This document shows positions 18,400 through 28,336 of a DNA stretch of 64,000 nt, one piece after another. Source of the DNA: Pirellulales bacterium (GTDB lineage Bacteria > Planctomycetota > Planctomycetia > Pirellulales > Thermoguttaceae); the NCBI GenBank assembly GCA_016936015.1, contig JAFGPV010000035.1:1-64000 (forward strand). The letters run 5' to 3'. How positions within the stretch are numbered: the first letter of the stretch is position 1; each line of letters opens with the position of its first letter. The notes under the pieces are model-generated. The model was given only the letters and a program-made list of their open reading frames with translations. It was not told where the DNA came from and did no database searches. Made by a program: the position numbers and the translations under genes.

Positions 18400-19674
18400 C
18401 TATTCGGTCGGCAATTCGGCTTTTTCCAGGAGCATGATGCGGGAGGGCGCCCGGAGTTCGGCGCGGAGTCTGTCCCGCTCCGCCGCCAGGTTCTGCAAGG
18501 TTTTTAACTGATTTTTCAGATCGGACCGGTACATTTCCACCTCGATTGATGTGGTTCCAAGCTGCTCGGCTTGTTCGCGGATCTGCTGGATTTCTTTCTC
18601 GAATCGTGCTCGGCAAGCCTCAAGTTGGTCGATAGACGCCTCCAACTGTTTTATCTTCAAGTCAATTTCTTGCAGTTTCTTTTGTTTGATTTTATCTTGT
18701 AGATGCGCGATCCGCTCGGCATATTGGCGCTGGATCCGCCCCAGGGAAGCGGTGGATTTCCGCGTTTCGGGAGTGTTGCTTCCCGGCGCCACGGAGCTTT
18801 TTACGTCCTCTTGCAGCATCTTTTGCAGCGCAATCTCCTCGGCAAGCCGTCTTAATAACGGATCGTTTCTCCCGTAATCCAGACACTCGATCTCCATCGG
18901 CACGACGGTTGTCTCCGCCTCCCGAACGGCCTTCTGAGACGCCAAGTCGACGCGGATTTGCGTCAACTGTAAATCCATCGGCGTCAATTGTCGATTTAAG
19001 GCCGTCAACTCCTCCAACAATAGCCGCTGCCTCAACAGATTGCTTTCCGTATCGACGGCGAGGCCGAATCTCTCCGCCAGGTTCCTCAGGTTCGACCGGA
19101 GTCTGCGGACTTTCTGCTCGGCGTCGTTGTACACGCGATCCAATTCATCGAATCTCTCTCGGCGTTCTTGCAGTTCGACCTCAACGACCTCACGTTGAAA
19201 CGCATCCGCCACGGCGTTGACGATCGCCACGGCATCCTTGGCCTCCGGCGCGGTGAATGCCATCTCCATGACTTCCGCATTGCCCGGGTAAGTCACCGAG
19301 AGGTTCTCCTTCAACCACTCCACGGCGTCTTTTTGACGTTTCACGATCGGCAACTGATTGATTTCGGGATCCCGTAAGGCGGGCACTAAAACCCACCTGG
19401 TTGTCAGCAAACATCGAAGCGTATTCTTGAGGATCTCGAATGCTTTTTCATCGTATTGCTCTTGAGGACCGAGGATTTTTTCCGAAACCATCGATACGCG
19501 GAAATACGCCTTGGCCGTGGAACCTGGCTCCGCCTGCGGGGGGGGCGTTTTCTGGGTTTGCTCCTCGGCGCCCCAAGCGGTCCCGGCGAAGAGGAGAATT
19601 CCCAGCAGGAGTCCAGCAATTCGGATTCCCGTTGTTCCTGGAACCAATTCCCGGGGAAGATGTTTTTGCGGCAT
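18400..19674 (-). CDS. Wzz/GumC-like exported coiled-coil protein
   Basis: 424 residues. Signal peptide or membrane anchor (IRIAGLLLGILLFAGTAWG), then a Wzz-type beta region (YFRVSMVSEKI; LPIVKRQKDAVEWLKENLSVTYPGNAEVMEMAF; EAKDAVAIVNAVADAF) and a long heptad coiled coil from about residue 170 to the end. It resembles the periplasmic part of polysaccharide co-polymerases but lacks the second membrane helix and the tyrosine-kinase domain, so chain-length control is only a possibility. ATG 19674 has AAAGGG seven bases upstream. No capsule genes are adjacent; the 306-base upstream gap holds nothing recognisable apart from a small TCGGC/GCCGA hairpin. Confidence 0.7.
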   Translation of the reverse strand: MPQKHLPRELVPGTTGIRIAGLLLGILLFAGTAWGAEEQTQKTPPPQAEPGSTAKAYFRVSMVSEKILGPQEQYDEKAFEILKNTLRCLLTTRWVLVPALRDPEINQLPIVKRQKDAVEWLKENLSVTYPGNAEVMEMAFTAPEAKDAVAIVNAVADAFQREVVEVELQERRERFDELDRVYNDAEQKVRRLRSNLRNLAERFGLAVDTESNLLRQRLLLEELTALNRQLTPMDLQLTQIRVDLASQKAVREAETTVVPMEIECLDYGRNDPLLRRLAEEIALQKMLQEDVKSSVAPGSNTPETRKSTASLGRIQRQYAERIAHLQDKIKQKKLQEIDLKIKQLEASIDQLEACRARFEKEIQQIREQAEQLGTTSIEVEMYRSDLKNQLKTLQNLAAERDRLRAELRAPSRIMLLEKAELPTE

Positions 19675-19980
19675 AAACTGGCCCTTTCGTAAAAAGTGCT
19701 CCTGGAGGAAGGTGAAAAAACGATGTCCCGCCTTATTCCGGAGTAGGGCAAGGGCATCCACGCGGAATGGTCACAAGATCGCCACGGATGCTTCAGGGGG
19801 AGCCGTCCCCTCGTCAGAAATATATCGCCGCTGCCTGTAATAAATGCGGATTTTTGTAAAAAGAAACACCCGACGCCGCATTATCATCATCTGCCTTACC
19901 GGGCACTACGCAGCCGGCGGCTTTTGGTTCGTTTTTTTCTAGGAGTCGGCTTTTTTTGCCGAGCAGCAGAAGAAGAAGTC

Positions 19981-22218
19981 TTATTCCGCCGGATAGCTGA
20001 TCAAACCCGCGTCGAGGTATTGGCCGCCGCCGGTCTGTTTGCAGTGTACGGCAATGACGTTTTCGCCTTCGCGCAGCGCCGACTTCGCCTCTGCCGAGAG
20101 GTCAACCTCTTCGTAGCCGGTGGTATAGCCGCCGAGTTTGATAACCAGGACGCCGTTGATATAGACCTCGGCGTCCTCGTCGTGGTGGATCAGCAGGCAG
20201 AAATCCCCGTCCGGGAGTTTTTGCACGGTGAATTTCCGCCGGAGCCAGACGTCGCCGGTCTTCCAGGCCGTTCGCACGACGGCGCCGGGAGTCCCCGCCG
20301 TTCCGAAGCCGGCGGGGCCTTGTTTCCAGGCGGAATCTTTGAAATCCGTCCGGAACCAGTCTTTCGACGGTTTTTCCAGCGTGTATCGCCAGGTCACCGG
20401 TTTTTGTTGTGCGGTAGGGGTGAGAATCCGGGGTTTGGGAGGCGGGGGCGCCAGCCCGCGGTTGATGGCCGCACCTTGCTCGGCGTCGATCTTCACGACC
20501 GCCCGATCGTAGGTTAAAAGTCCGTTGCCCTCGGTCTCCACGTCGGTCAATTGCGTGTAGATGGCGGCACTAAGTCCCGGGGTGTTTTGCAGGCGATAAG
20601 CCTTGTGCCACAGCTTGCCATATTCCCGGGCCAGTCGCCGTGGAGTGAAGCACTCCCGGTAGCAGAAGTAATCTTTCGACCAGGTGTGTCCGTCGATTTT
20701 CAGGCCCAGTCCGCCGAACTCGCCGAGGACCGCGATCCGCTGAAGCTCCGGTTGGGGAGAATCCGGACCGGGATAGACGTGGACGTCGTGCACGTCGCCG
20801 ACGCCCTTGTCGACCCAGCCGGAGGCGTCGTTGACCAGGCGTGTCGGATCGAGCCGCTTCACCATTTTCGTCAGTCGCGGAGTGTCAAACTGCCCCCAGC
20901 CTTCGTTGAATACGATCCAGGCGGCGATCGACGGGTGGTTGCCCCGCTGGGCGAGGAGTTGCCGCAGTTCCACCTCGAACTGCTTCTTGTTGTCCTCGGT
21001 GCGGTTGCCGGCGGAGACCATGTCCTGCCAGACGGGCAGGCCAAGTTTATCGCACCAGTAGTACCACCGCTCCGGTTCGATCTTCACGTGTTTCCGCGTC
21101 ATGTTGAAGCCGAGCTTTTTCGTCATCTCGACGTCAAAACGCAGCGCTTCGTCGGTCGGCGCGGTGTAGATCCCGTCCGGCCAGAATCCCTGATCCAAAG
21201 GACCGGCCTGGAAGGTGAATTTCCCGTTGAGCATCGGGCGGAGAATTCCCCGGTCGTCCCTGCCGAGACCGATCTTGCGCATGCCGAAATAACTTTCGAC
21301 GGCGTCGAGGGTCTCCGCGCCTTGTTTGAGCGTCACCTTCAGATCGTACAGGAAGGGTGACTCGGGCGACCAGAGCCGGGGCCGGGGGATCGGCAGCCGC
21401 AGTTCTTCGCCGGGCTTGCCGGCGGCCTGGGCCACGGGCCGGCCCTCTTCCCGCGCCTCCGCCTGCACTTCCTGGCTCCCGTCCGTGCCCCGGCCGCGGA
21501 CCACCAATCGCAGCAGGCCGGCGTCCACGTCGGGAGTGATCTCCAGTCCGTCGATGCTGACGTTCCCCACCGGTTCCAGCCAAACCGTCTGCCAGATACC
21601 CGAACTGGCGGTGTACGAATAGGCTAGGGGGTGGAGCGCCTGTTTGCCAGTCGGGTAGCCGCCGGCATCCGTCGGATCCCAGACGCGGACCACGATCTCC
21701 TGCGGACCCGTCGGGCGAAGGGCGTCGGTCACGTCCGCGGTGAATCCGTCGTAGCCGCCCCGATGCATCGCGACTTTCTCGCCGTTGACCCGGACGGTGG
21801 CTTCCCAGTCCACCGCCCCGAAATGGAGCAGGACCCGTTTGCCGGCCCACGCCTTGGGCACTTCAAAGGTCCGGCGATACCAGAGGAGTTGGTCCGGCTT
21901 GAGAGGTTTCATCACCCCGGAGAGCGCGGCCTCGATGGGATAGGGAACCAAGATCACGCCCTGCGGATCGGGAAATTCGGAACTTTTTATATCACTGATG
22001 GCATAATCCCAAAGCCCGTTCAGATTCAACCACCGTTTCCGCACCATCTGCGGCCGGGGATACTCGGGCAAGGCGTGGTCCGGCGAGACGTCCTTGGCCC
22101 AGCGGGTGACTAGAGGTCCCGGCGCCATCCGCCACTGGTCAGCCCGAGCCGCGGGTGACGACAACAGGAGAAACGAGAAAACGGCCATCGCCGCCGATCC
22201 GCTCTTCGAGAATTGCAT
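19981..22218 (-). CDS. Glycoside hydrolase family 2 (beta-galactosidase/glucuronidase-like), secreted
   Basis: 745 residues. Signal peptide (AVFSFLLLSSPAARA), GH2 sugar-binding domain (RKRWLNLNGLWDYAI, LLHFGAVDWEATVRVNG), Ig-like middle, and TIM barrel with GFNMTRKHVKIEP. The proton-donor site is IVFNEGWGQFD (Asn-Glu); the likely nucleophile Glu is in VLGEFGGLG. A further C-terminal beta-sandwich (KDWFRTDFKDSAW ... LLIHHDEDAEVYINGV) may bind carbohydrate. Substrate cannot be told; it probably acts in the periplasm on plant or algal glycans. ATG 22218 with GGGAAAG is preferred over the longer frame to 22365. It follows the DUF1598 gene on the same strand at about 200 bases. Confidence 0.88.
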   Translation of the reverse strand: MQFSKSGSAAMAVFSFLLLSSPAARADQWRMAPGPLVTRWAKDVSPDHALPEYPRPQMVRKRWLNLNGLWDYAISDIKSSEFPDPQGVILVPYPIEAALSGVMKPLKPDQLLWYRRTFEVPKAWAGKRVLLHFGAVDWEATVRVNGEKVAMHRGGYDGFTADVTDALRPTGPQEIVVRVWDPTDAGGYPTGKQALHPLAYSYTASSGIWQTVWLEPVGNVSIDGLEITPDVDAGLLRLVVRGRGTDGSQEVQAEAREEGRPVAQAAGKPGEELRLPIPRPRLWSPESPFLYDLKVTLKQGAETLDAVESYFGMRKIGLGRDDRGILRPMLNGKFTFQAGPLDQGFWPDGIYTAPTDEALRFDVEMTKKLGFNMTRKHVKIEPERWYYWCDKLGLPVWQDMVSAGNRTEDNKKQFEVELRQLLAQRGNHPSIAAWIVFNEGWGQFDTPRLTKMVKRLDPTRLVNDASGWVDKGVGDVHDVHVYPGPDSPQPELQRIAVLGEFGGLGLKIDGHTWSKDYFCYRECFTPRRLAREYGKLWHKAYRLQNTPGLSAAIYTQLTDVETEGNGLLTYDRAVVKIDAEQGAAINRGLAPPPPKPRILTPTAQQKPVTWRYTLEKPSKDWFRTDFKDSAWKQGPAGFGTAGTPGAVVRTAWKTGDVWLRRKFTVQKLPDGDFCLLIHHDEDAEVYINGVLVIKLGGYTTGYEEVDLSAEAKSALREGENVIAVHCKQTGGGQYLDAGLISYPAE

Positions 22219-22416
22219 TGGCGGTCTTTCCCAATTCAAGGTTCGTGCTTCGCCCGGGAGTTGCCGCCGCGATGCATTCCCGCTCCGCGAAACGCCCCGC
22301 GACGGGCTACTGGACACTATAATTGAAGAACCGGCCCAGTACAAGAAACAGCAACGGCCGAGCAAGCAGGTCGGCGTCGCTCGGCCGTGGCCGGTTTGTG
22401 GCGGGTGGAATCGCCC

Positions 22417-23766
22417 TTAGTTCCACCACCACGTTGATTCGTTGGTAGGAGCGGCCTTGGCGCGGAGCGGTTCCAGCGCGGCGCTCTGCTCGGTCTTGTC
22501 GGCGATCCCCCAGGAGTTGATGGCCACGCCGCCGGAGGCGCTGACCAAGGTGCCGCCGCTTTTCCGGACCATGCTGACACAGGTGGCGACCTGTTTCGGA
22601 GCGGGCCACTGGGGGGTCTTGAACTCGGCGTCGCTCATGAGCGTCGGCAGGCTCTGTCCGGCCTTTTCCGGCAACCGCTCCTTGACCACCAGCGCGGCGA
22701 AGACGGCCAATTCCATGCAGTTTTGCAGCTCGCCGAAGATCGGATCCGCCACGGCCAGGACGGGATACTGCCGGGTCATCGTCTCGGCCCAGCGCTGGGC
22801 CGTGGGATTTTTCCGTCCCGGTTGTTTCTGCACGCCGATGGAGGTGAAGAGATTGTCTTCGGTCAGGGCCCGCACGCCCGCGCCGCGGAACTCCCAGGCC
22901 AGGCCGTCGGCGTCGCGGAGCAACGGCTCGTATTTCGGCTCCAGCCAGAACCGCGGCGTAAGGACTCCCCGGGTTTTGCCGGGGAGCATTTCCAGATAGC
23001 TGGGGAGTTTCACCGTCGGCGGGGCCGGCTCGAAATTCATTCCCAGCCGCTTCATCCGATAGTCGGCGGCCACCAACACCCGGGCGAAATGACTCGTCGG
23101 CGGCACACCCGAGATCTTGATCTGCTGCATGCCGAGCAAGTTCTCGATGTTCTTTTTCAAGGCGGGAAAGTTGCCCGCCATCCCCCGCAGCAGGCGGCTG
23201 TTTTTCTGATAGTTGGCCAAGCCCTCGGGCGTCGGCTCGATCGAGCAGAGGATGCCGCCTTGGGCCGCCTCCCGGGCCGAACGCAACGCGACCAGCAGAT
23301 CGTCCAGCAGCATCACCGGCCGGCCGGTGGTGACGCCGACGGCATTGCCGCGGGCGTCGACTTTCCAACCTTCGCCGGGACCGACCAGCACGATGTCGTG
23401 CCGCTCGGGATAGACAAAGACGTAACGGATCTGCTGGAGGCCGCCGAGGAATTGAAGATCATCCGGAACCGGTTTTTTCTGTTGTGCACACTCTTGAAGG
23501 GCGGCATCGAGACTGCGGAGTGAGATTTTACGCAGTTCGACCAACTCCTTCATTTCACGAGGAACCGGCTGCAAGGTCTCGGCCCAGAGTTTGGCTAATT
23601 TACCCACCATGTCGGGCTGAGCGTTTTCCAGAATCCCCTGGGCGTTGATCGAGACGCCGCCGACCGCCTGGGGGTAATAATATTGGCCGTAAACGGTAGT
23701 CTGCCACGCCCCCGATAAGAAAAGCCCGAGCACCAAGAACCAAACCGGGTAAGATTTCCTCAGCAT
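22417..23766 (-). CDS. DUF1598-type secreted planctomycete protein
   Basis: 449 residues with a signal peptide (FLVLGLFLSGAWQTTVYG). It resembles the planctomycete-restricted DUF1598 family: AVGGVSINAQGILENAQ near the start, IRYVFVYPERHDIVLVGPGEGWKVDARGN, and GILCSIEPTPEGL. No catalytic motif is evident and no function is established. The phrase GGVSI/GGVAIN occurs near both ends of the protein. The ATG has AAGGACTT upstream. It may be co-transcribed with the downstream GH2 gene, but the 198-base gap argues for separate control. Confidence 0.75.
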   Translation of the reverse strand: MLRKSYPVWFLVLGLFLSGAWQTTVYGQYYYPQAVGGVSINAQGILENAQPDMVGKLAKLWAETLQPVPREMKELVELRKISLRSLDAALQECAQQKKPVPDDLQFLGGLQQIRYVFVYPERHDIVLVGPGEGWKVDARGNAVGVTTGRPVMLLDDLLVALRSAREAAQGGILCSIEPTPEGLANYQKNSRLLRGMAGNFPALKKNIENLLGMQQIKISGVPPTSHFARVLVAADYRMKRLGMNFEPAPPTVKLPSYLEMLPGKTRGVLTPRFWLEPKYEPLLRDADGLAWEFRGAGVRALTEDNLFTSIGVQKQPGRKNPTAQRWAETMTRQYPVLAVADPIFGELQNCMELAVFAALVVKERLPEKAGQSLPTLMSDAEFKTPQWPAPKQVATCVSMVRKSGGTLVSASGGVAINSWGIADKTEQSAALEPLRAKAAPTNESTWWWN

Positions 23767-24028
23767 AATGTAAGTCCTTAAAAGGGTCTAAGTAGCTATA
23801 GGTTAATCGTCTTAAGATAAAAAATCAAGGAAAAGTTTGCCTATAGCCCCCCCCTTTTTAGCGAGTGATTCCCTGTGAAAGTGTAACAAGCGGTCGTAGC
23901 TTTTAGAAAAATGTTTAAAAACGAAACGATCCCATAACTTGTCTCTTGAAACTACCAACCTATATGGGGTAATGTAAAGGAAGAATTGTTTTATTTTGCT
24001 ACAGTTCACGAATGCCTAGCAGAAGCCT

Positions 24029-24094
24029 GTAGGTTATGCCTCAGCATGACATAAAAGTCTGTATATCAACGGGTTATGTTGAAGCACAACCTAC
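24029..24094. repeat. GTAGGTTATG inverted element
   Basis: GTAGGTTATGCCTCAGCATG ... GTTATGTTGAAGCACAACCTAC: GTAGGTT/AACCTAC ends enclose two short hairpins, again the two-palindrome layout. It lies in the 383-base AT-rich gap upstream of the sigma-54 activator; no gene is supported in that gap. Confidence 0.65.
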
Positions 24095-24149
24095 TTTTCT
24101 GGTGATCGTTCCGCTACTTGTGCACCCTATGCATTGAGGGGATATTTCG

Positions 24150-26171
24150 GTGGCGCAATTGGCCTATTTGGTTATTCGGGAAGGGACCAAGTGGAGCGAC
24201 GTCTTCCGGTTGATACCGGGACAGTCGGTCCTGGTCGGCCGCGCCCCGACGAACCAAATCGTTATTAAAGACGAACGTTGCAGCCGGACCCACTTGGAGG
24301 TCTTCCTCGCCGACGGCCAGTGGACGATCCGCGATCTGGAGAGCCGTAACGGGACGATCGTCGGCAACGAGGTGATCCACGGCGACTACGTACTGAAGCC
24401 CAACGACGTAATCCGCATCGGTCACACGCAGTTAGTGTTCGTGTATAAGCTTTCGGAGGCCTTTACCGACGTGAGCACAGTGATCCGCCGCTCGTCGCCG
24501 GACAGCGAGAACCTGCCGATCCTTCCGCTGGAGGACGAATCGAGCGTGCTGACCGCCGGCGAACCGACGACGATCACGCACCGCCGCGGGTCGACGAAAT
24601 TTCTCGCTCCTTCCGGCGAGGAGGACACGGGCGTCTCGAAGATCGGCCGGGCGGCGGCCAAGCTCTGCCGCCTGGCGTTCGAGCTGGCCAAGGCCCCGGA
24701 CGAAGTCGGCCTGGCCGAGTTGGCGCTGAAGGGGCTGGTCGAGGAGACGCACACCGACGCCGGCGCCGTGCTGCTGATGCCGTGGCGTTTCCAGGGGGAC
24801 GCCCAGGGCGAGAACCTGGAAATCCTGGCCTCGCAGAGCATCTCGGCCCACCGCTACCATCGGATCTCGAACTTCCTGGCCTCCACCGTGATGCGCGAAG
24901 GCGAAGCGGTGCTGGCCCGGAACGTTATCGGCGACAGCACGCTGGGCAACCGCGACAGCCAGGGCGAAATCCTGGCCACCAGCGTCATCTGTGCGCCGAT
25001 CCGCCGCGGACGGAAGGCCTTCGGCGTGATCCATCTCTACTCGACGACCGCCGATTTGCAGCCGGATCCCGACGATCTGGAATTCACGCTGGCGGTGGCC
25101 GACACCGTGGCCGTGGCCCTGGAGAATCTGCACCGCCGGCAGGAATTGACGGAAAACCTAACGCAGGTCCGCGCCGAGAACGTCCAGCTCCGCGAGCGGC
25201 TGGGGGTGCGGAGCGACATCATCGGCCGCAGCCCCGCCATCCGCCAGGTCACCGAGGAGATCGCCCGGGCGGCGGCCAGCACGGCCACGCTGCTGATCCG
25301 CGGCGAGAGCGGCGTGGGCAAGGAGCTGGTGGCCCGGGCCATGCACTTCAACAGCCCGCGGAGCGAGAACGTCTTTGTCTGCCTGAACTGCGCGGCGCTG
25401 TCGGCGGAACTGCTGGCCAGCGAGTTGTTCGGGCACGAGCGGGGCGCGTTTACGGGGGCCACCGAGCGGAAGATCGGCAAGTTCGAGGCCGCCCACAAGG
25501 GGACGCTGATGCTCGACGAGATCGGCGAGATGAGCCCCGGCATCCAGGCCAAGTTCCTCCGCGTGCTGGAGGGCCACCCCTTCGAACGCGTCGGCGGGAC
25601 CAAACCCATCACGGCCGACGTCCGGGTGATCGCCGCCACAAACCGCGACCTGGAAAAGGACGTCGCCGACGGCCGCTTCCGCCGCGATTTGTACTTCCGC
25701 CTGCGGGTGCTGGAGATCGTCGTCCCGGCGCTCCGCAAACGCCCGGAAGACATCCCCCTGCTGGCCGATTTTTTCCTCGAGCGTTTCAACAACGAAACCG
25801 GCCGGAAGATCAAGGGCTTCACTCCCGCCGCCAGCGCCAAGCTGCTGAGCTACCAATGGCCGGGCAACGTCCGCGAACTGAAGAACGTCATCGAGCGGGC
25901 GGTGGTCCTCTGCCGCGGCCAGGAGATCGACGAGAGCGATTTGCTGCTGACCAGCCTGACCGCGCCGGGCGACACCGATATCACCGGCCCGGCGGCCGGC
26001 GTCTTCGCCCCCGTTTCGCTCGACGACGTGGAGCGGCACCACATCGAAAACACGCTGAATTACACCCACTGGAACAAGAGCAAGACCGCCTCCATTCTGG
26101 GGATCGAGCGCTCCACGCTGGACCGCAAAATCCGCCGCTACGGACTGGGCAACGGCGAGGAGGAAGGGTAA
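24150..26171 (+). CDS. FHA-GAF-AAA+-Fis sigma-54 activator
   Basis: 673 residues. FHA domain (1-100: [27 protein letters not shown]) to bind a phospho-threonine partner; GAF sensor (about 165-325); AAA+ core with Walker A GESGVGKE (about 386), GAFTGA loop (about 432-437) that contacts sigma-54, Walker [10 protein letters not shown]; and a Fis-type HTH at the end ([24 protein letters not shown]). There is no receiver domain, so the input is probably a Ser/Thr kinase signal read by the FHA domain. The start is GTG with GAGGGG nine bases upstream. Targets are unknown; the glnA promoter here is sigma-54 type but a link is unproven. Confidence 0.93.
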   Translation: MAQLAYLVIREGTKWSDVFRLIPGQSVLVGRAPTNQIVIKDERCSRTHLEVFLADGQWTIRDLESRNGTIVGNEVIHGDYVLKPNDVIRIGHTQLVFVYKLSEAFTDVSTVIRRSSPDSENLPILPLEDESSVLTAGEPTTITHRRGSTKFLAPSGEEDTGVSKIGRAAAKLCRLAFELAKAPDEVGLAELALKGLVEETHTDAGAVLLMPWRFQGDAQGENLEILASQSISAHRYHRISNFLASTVMREGEAVLARNVIGDSTLGNRDSQGEILATSVICAPIRRGRKAFGVIHLYSTTADLQPDPDDLEFTLAVADTVAVALENLHRRQELTENLTQVRAENVQLRERLGVRSDIIGRSPAIRQVTEEIARAAASTATLLIRGESGVGKELVARAMHFNSPRSENVFVCLNCAALSAELLASELFGHERGAFTGATERKIGKFEAAHKGTLMLDEIGEMSPGIQAKFLRVLEGHPFERVGGTKPITADVRVIAATNRDLEKDVADGRFRRDLYFRLRVLEIVVPALRKRPEDIPLLADFFLERFNNETGRKIKGFTPAASAKLLSYQWPGNVRELKNVIERAVVLCRGQEIDESDLLLTSLTAPGDTDITGPAAGVFAPVSLDDVERHHIENTLNYTHWNKSKTASILGIERSTLDRKIRRYGLGNGEEEG

Positions 26172-26253
26172 ATTGTTATTTCAGGTTGCATGAAGCATTG
26201 GTATGTCACTGGTCTCTGGCAATATCTTCCGATAAGTGCTACCATCATTGCAT

Positions 26254-26844
26254 ATGGCATTCAACGTTTTTCCAAAATTTATTCGTTCGCATTATGAATT
26301 GCACCAATGGCGGCATGCTTGCGCAATTTTAGCGAAGGATTTCCCCAACGAATTGAAGGATATCACTGACGTGCTCAGCCGTTTCCGGCTCAAGAAGAGT
26401 TGGATCAAAGTTGGAGGAGGGAACAAGTCGCCAATATCCAATTGGATCGACAAGGAGTTGTCCTTAAAAGGCTGGATACCGAAAAATTTTAACACGCGGA
26501 TTGTAGTGGATGGAAACGCATTGGATTCTCCAACACATGAAGTTGACTGTTTTAAAAATCGTATCGCGCTTGAAATCGAATGGAACAACAAAGATCCGTT
26601 CTACGATAGAGACTTGAACAACTTCAGACTGTTATTTGATCTGCGGGTTATTTCCGTAGGCGTCATCATCACTCGTTGCGATGATCTCCAGGAGATATTT
26701 GACGAAATCGGCCGCGGATCATCTTATGGGATGTCTACGACGCACATGTCGAAACTCTTACCAAAAATTCAAGGCGGAGGGGGTGCTGGATGTCCTCTTT
26801 TAGTACTTGGAATTAGGAAGTCACTTTATGAGGAAGATTGTTAG
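26254..26844 (+). CDS. BglII/BstYI-family type II restriction endonuclease
   Basis: 196 residues. THEVDCF ... ALEIEWNNKDPFYDRDL places Asp98, Glu107 and Glu109 at the same spacing as the BglII active site (Asp84, Glu93, Gln95). NNKDPFYDRDLNNFRLLF and VGVIITR are family hallmarks. It cuts duplex DNA; BglII and BstYI recognise AGATCT and RGATCY, but the site of this enzyme cannot be inferred. An in-frame GTG lies six codons upstream. GC content is lower than in flanking genes, which suggests acquisition by transfer. It overlaps the methylase start by 17 bases. Confidence 0.82.
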   Translation: MAFNVFPKFIRSHYELHQWRHACAILAKDFPNELKDITDVLSRFRLKKSWIKVGGGNKSPISNWIDKELSLKGWIPKNFNTRIVVDGNALDSPTHEVDCFKNRIALEIEWNNKDPFYDRDLNNFRLLFDLRVISVGVIITRCDDLQEIFDEIGRGSSYGMSTTHMSKLLPKIQGGGGAGCPLLVLGIRKSLYEEDC

Positions 26845-27538
26845 AATACCACAACCATCGGCGGCTCAAGATTTTGCCTCGAAGGTCAAGGGACTCTATT
26901 CGACGATCTTAGCCGATCCCCCTTGGCGCTTTGATAATCGAACCGGCAAGATGGCCCCGGAACATCAACGGCTTCTTCGCTATCCAACTATGTCGATGGA
27001 GGAAATCTGCGAGATTCCCGTTTCTCAAATATCCGCGGCGAAATCTCATCTTTATCTTTGGGTGCCGAATGCGTTGCTCGACGTGGGGCTGGAGGTAATG
27101 CGGCGATGGGGTTTTTCCTACAAATCGAATATCATTTGGTACAAGATCCGGAAAGACGGAGGGCCCGATGGCCGTGGAGTCGGTTTTTATTTCCGCAACG
27201 TGACGGAGATGATCCTTTTTGGCGTGCGTGGCCACGTGCGGACGCTCGCTCCCGGCCGGCGACAAACGAATATCATTGTTGCTCAGAAACGCGAGCATTC
27301 CAGAAAACCCGATCAAATATACGATATTATCGAGAATTGTTCTCCAGGTCCATACCTGGAACTTTTTGCCCGATTCCGAAGAAAAGGGTGGGATCAGTGG
27401 GGAAATGAAGACGTGGAAGAAAATTCAATGATCGGTGTCGCCAAGCGAAAAGGACACGTCGATCCGCAAATGAGGCTCTTCACTGCGCCCGCGGCCTATC
27501 GAGGAAATCATTCCCTCAGATATAAAGCATCATCCTGA
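26828..27538 (+). CDS. MT-A70 family DNA N6-adenine methyltransferase
   Basis: 236 residues from ATG 26828 (AGGAA eight bases upstream; a longer frame starts at 26807). The catalytic DPPW is at residues 30-33 (ILADPPWRF), with SHLYLWVPNALL, GFSYKSNIIWYK and HSRKPDQIYDIIE as the other MT-A70 motifs; the last carries the SAM-binding end of the permuted fold. As partner of the upstream nuclease it should methylate adenine in the same site and protect the host. The nuclease-first order with overlap means translational coupling; how the methylase gets ahead on entry to a new host is unclear. Confidence 0.9.
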   Translation: MRKIVRIPQPSAAQDFASKVKGLYSTILADPPWRFDNRTGKMAPEHQRLLRYPTMSMEEICEIPVSQISAAKSHLYLWVPNALLDVGLEVMRRWGFSYKSNIIWYKIRKDGGPDGRGVGFYFRNVTEMILFGVRGHVRTLAPGRRQTNIIVAQKREHSRKPDQIYDIIENCSPGPYLELFARFRRKGWDQWGNEDVEENSMIGVAKRKGHVDPQMRLFTAPAAYRGNHSLRYKASS

Positions 27539-27613
27539 CCAATGATGAATGCGGTAGACGGCGTGATTTGGGCTGCCCTCAGCCCCGGTCTGACAACATG
27601 ACTTCATGAGCTC

Positions 27614-28330
27614 ATGTGGGAATGGATACTTCTTGGCTTGGGAACCTTGATTGCGGGCACGCTGGCCGCCGTAACCGGTTTCGGGGGCGCAGCGATCCTC
27701 TTGCCAATGCTTGTCGCCATTTTTGGAGTCCGGGACGCCGTTCCAATCCTAACCGTGGCCCAGTTGATCGGCAACGGCAGCCGTGTATGGTTCAACCGGA
27801 AGGAACTCGACTGGCAGGTGGTCAGGTGGTTCGCTCTCGGGTCGATTCCCGCCGCAATTGCCGGTAGTCTCTTATTCGCTTCCGCCCCGTTGTCTGCTTT
27901 GACCCGCCTGCTCGGGGCTTTCCTGATAGGTATTGTGGTTTATCGTCATCTTCGGAAAAATGCCCTCAAACTCCCCTTAAGGGGTTTCGTCCCCCTGGGC
28001 GCCGTCTCTTCTTTCCTCTCGGCGTTGCTCGGCACCGCGGGTCCGCTGATGGCCCCTTTCTTTCTCGCCTATGGTTTGACCAAAGGGGCATACATCGGAA
28101 CTGAAGCCTTGGCTTCGCTCCTCATGCACGCCGTCAAGACGATCGTCTATGGTGGAACATCGATATTGTCGGTCGGCGGCGTGGGAATCGGGCTGTTCAT
28201 AGGGCTTGGGCTGATCGTAGGTTCTTATCTGGGAACCCGAATCGTGGATAAATTGTCGGAACGAATTTTCGTGTTTCTCGTGGAAGCCGCGTTGATTGTC
28301 GCGGGTCTAAGATTTTTCCTCGGCGGATAG
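27614..28330 (+). CDS. TauE/SafE family membrane permease
   Basis: 238 residues, about eight membrane segments in two halves. The N-terminal half has GTLAAVTGFGGAAILLP and the second half SFLSALLGTAGPLMAPFF: the paired Gly/Pro motifs of the DUF81 (TauE/SafE) family, anion exporters for sulfite or organosulfonates. Substrate is unknown. It ends 6 bases from the convergent end of the antiporter gene. The short upstream gap has a GGGCTG/CAGCCC hairpin but no clear promoter. Confidence 0.85.
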   Translation: MWEWILLGLGTLIAGTLAAVTGFGGAAILLPMLVAIFGVRDAVPILTVAQLIGNGSRVWFNRKELDWQVVRWFALGSIPAAIAGSLLFASAPLSALTRLLGAFLIGIVVYRHLRKNALKLPLRGFVPLGAVSSFLSALLGTAGPLMAPFFLAYGLTKGAYIGTEALASLLMHAVKTIVYGGTSILSVGGVGIGLFIGLGLIVGSYLGTRIVDKLSERIFVFLVEAALIVAGLRFFLGG

Positions 28331-28336
28331 ATGCCG

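Noticed and set aside
23812-24009. 65-codon minus-strand frame before the sigma-54 activator
   Set aside because: AT-rich, no ribosome site, no similarity recognised.
27539-27613. Possible second fluoride riboswitch upstream of the TauE/SafE gene
   Set aside because: A GGGCTG/CAGCCC hairpin and a GTCTGAC stretch are present, but the aptamer's GGCTGATG and paired P1 are not.
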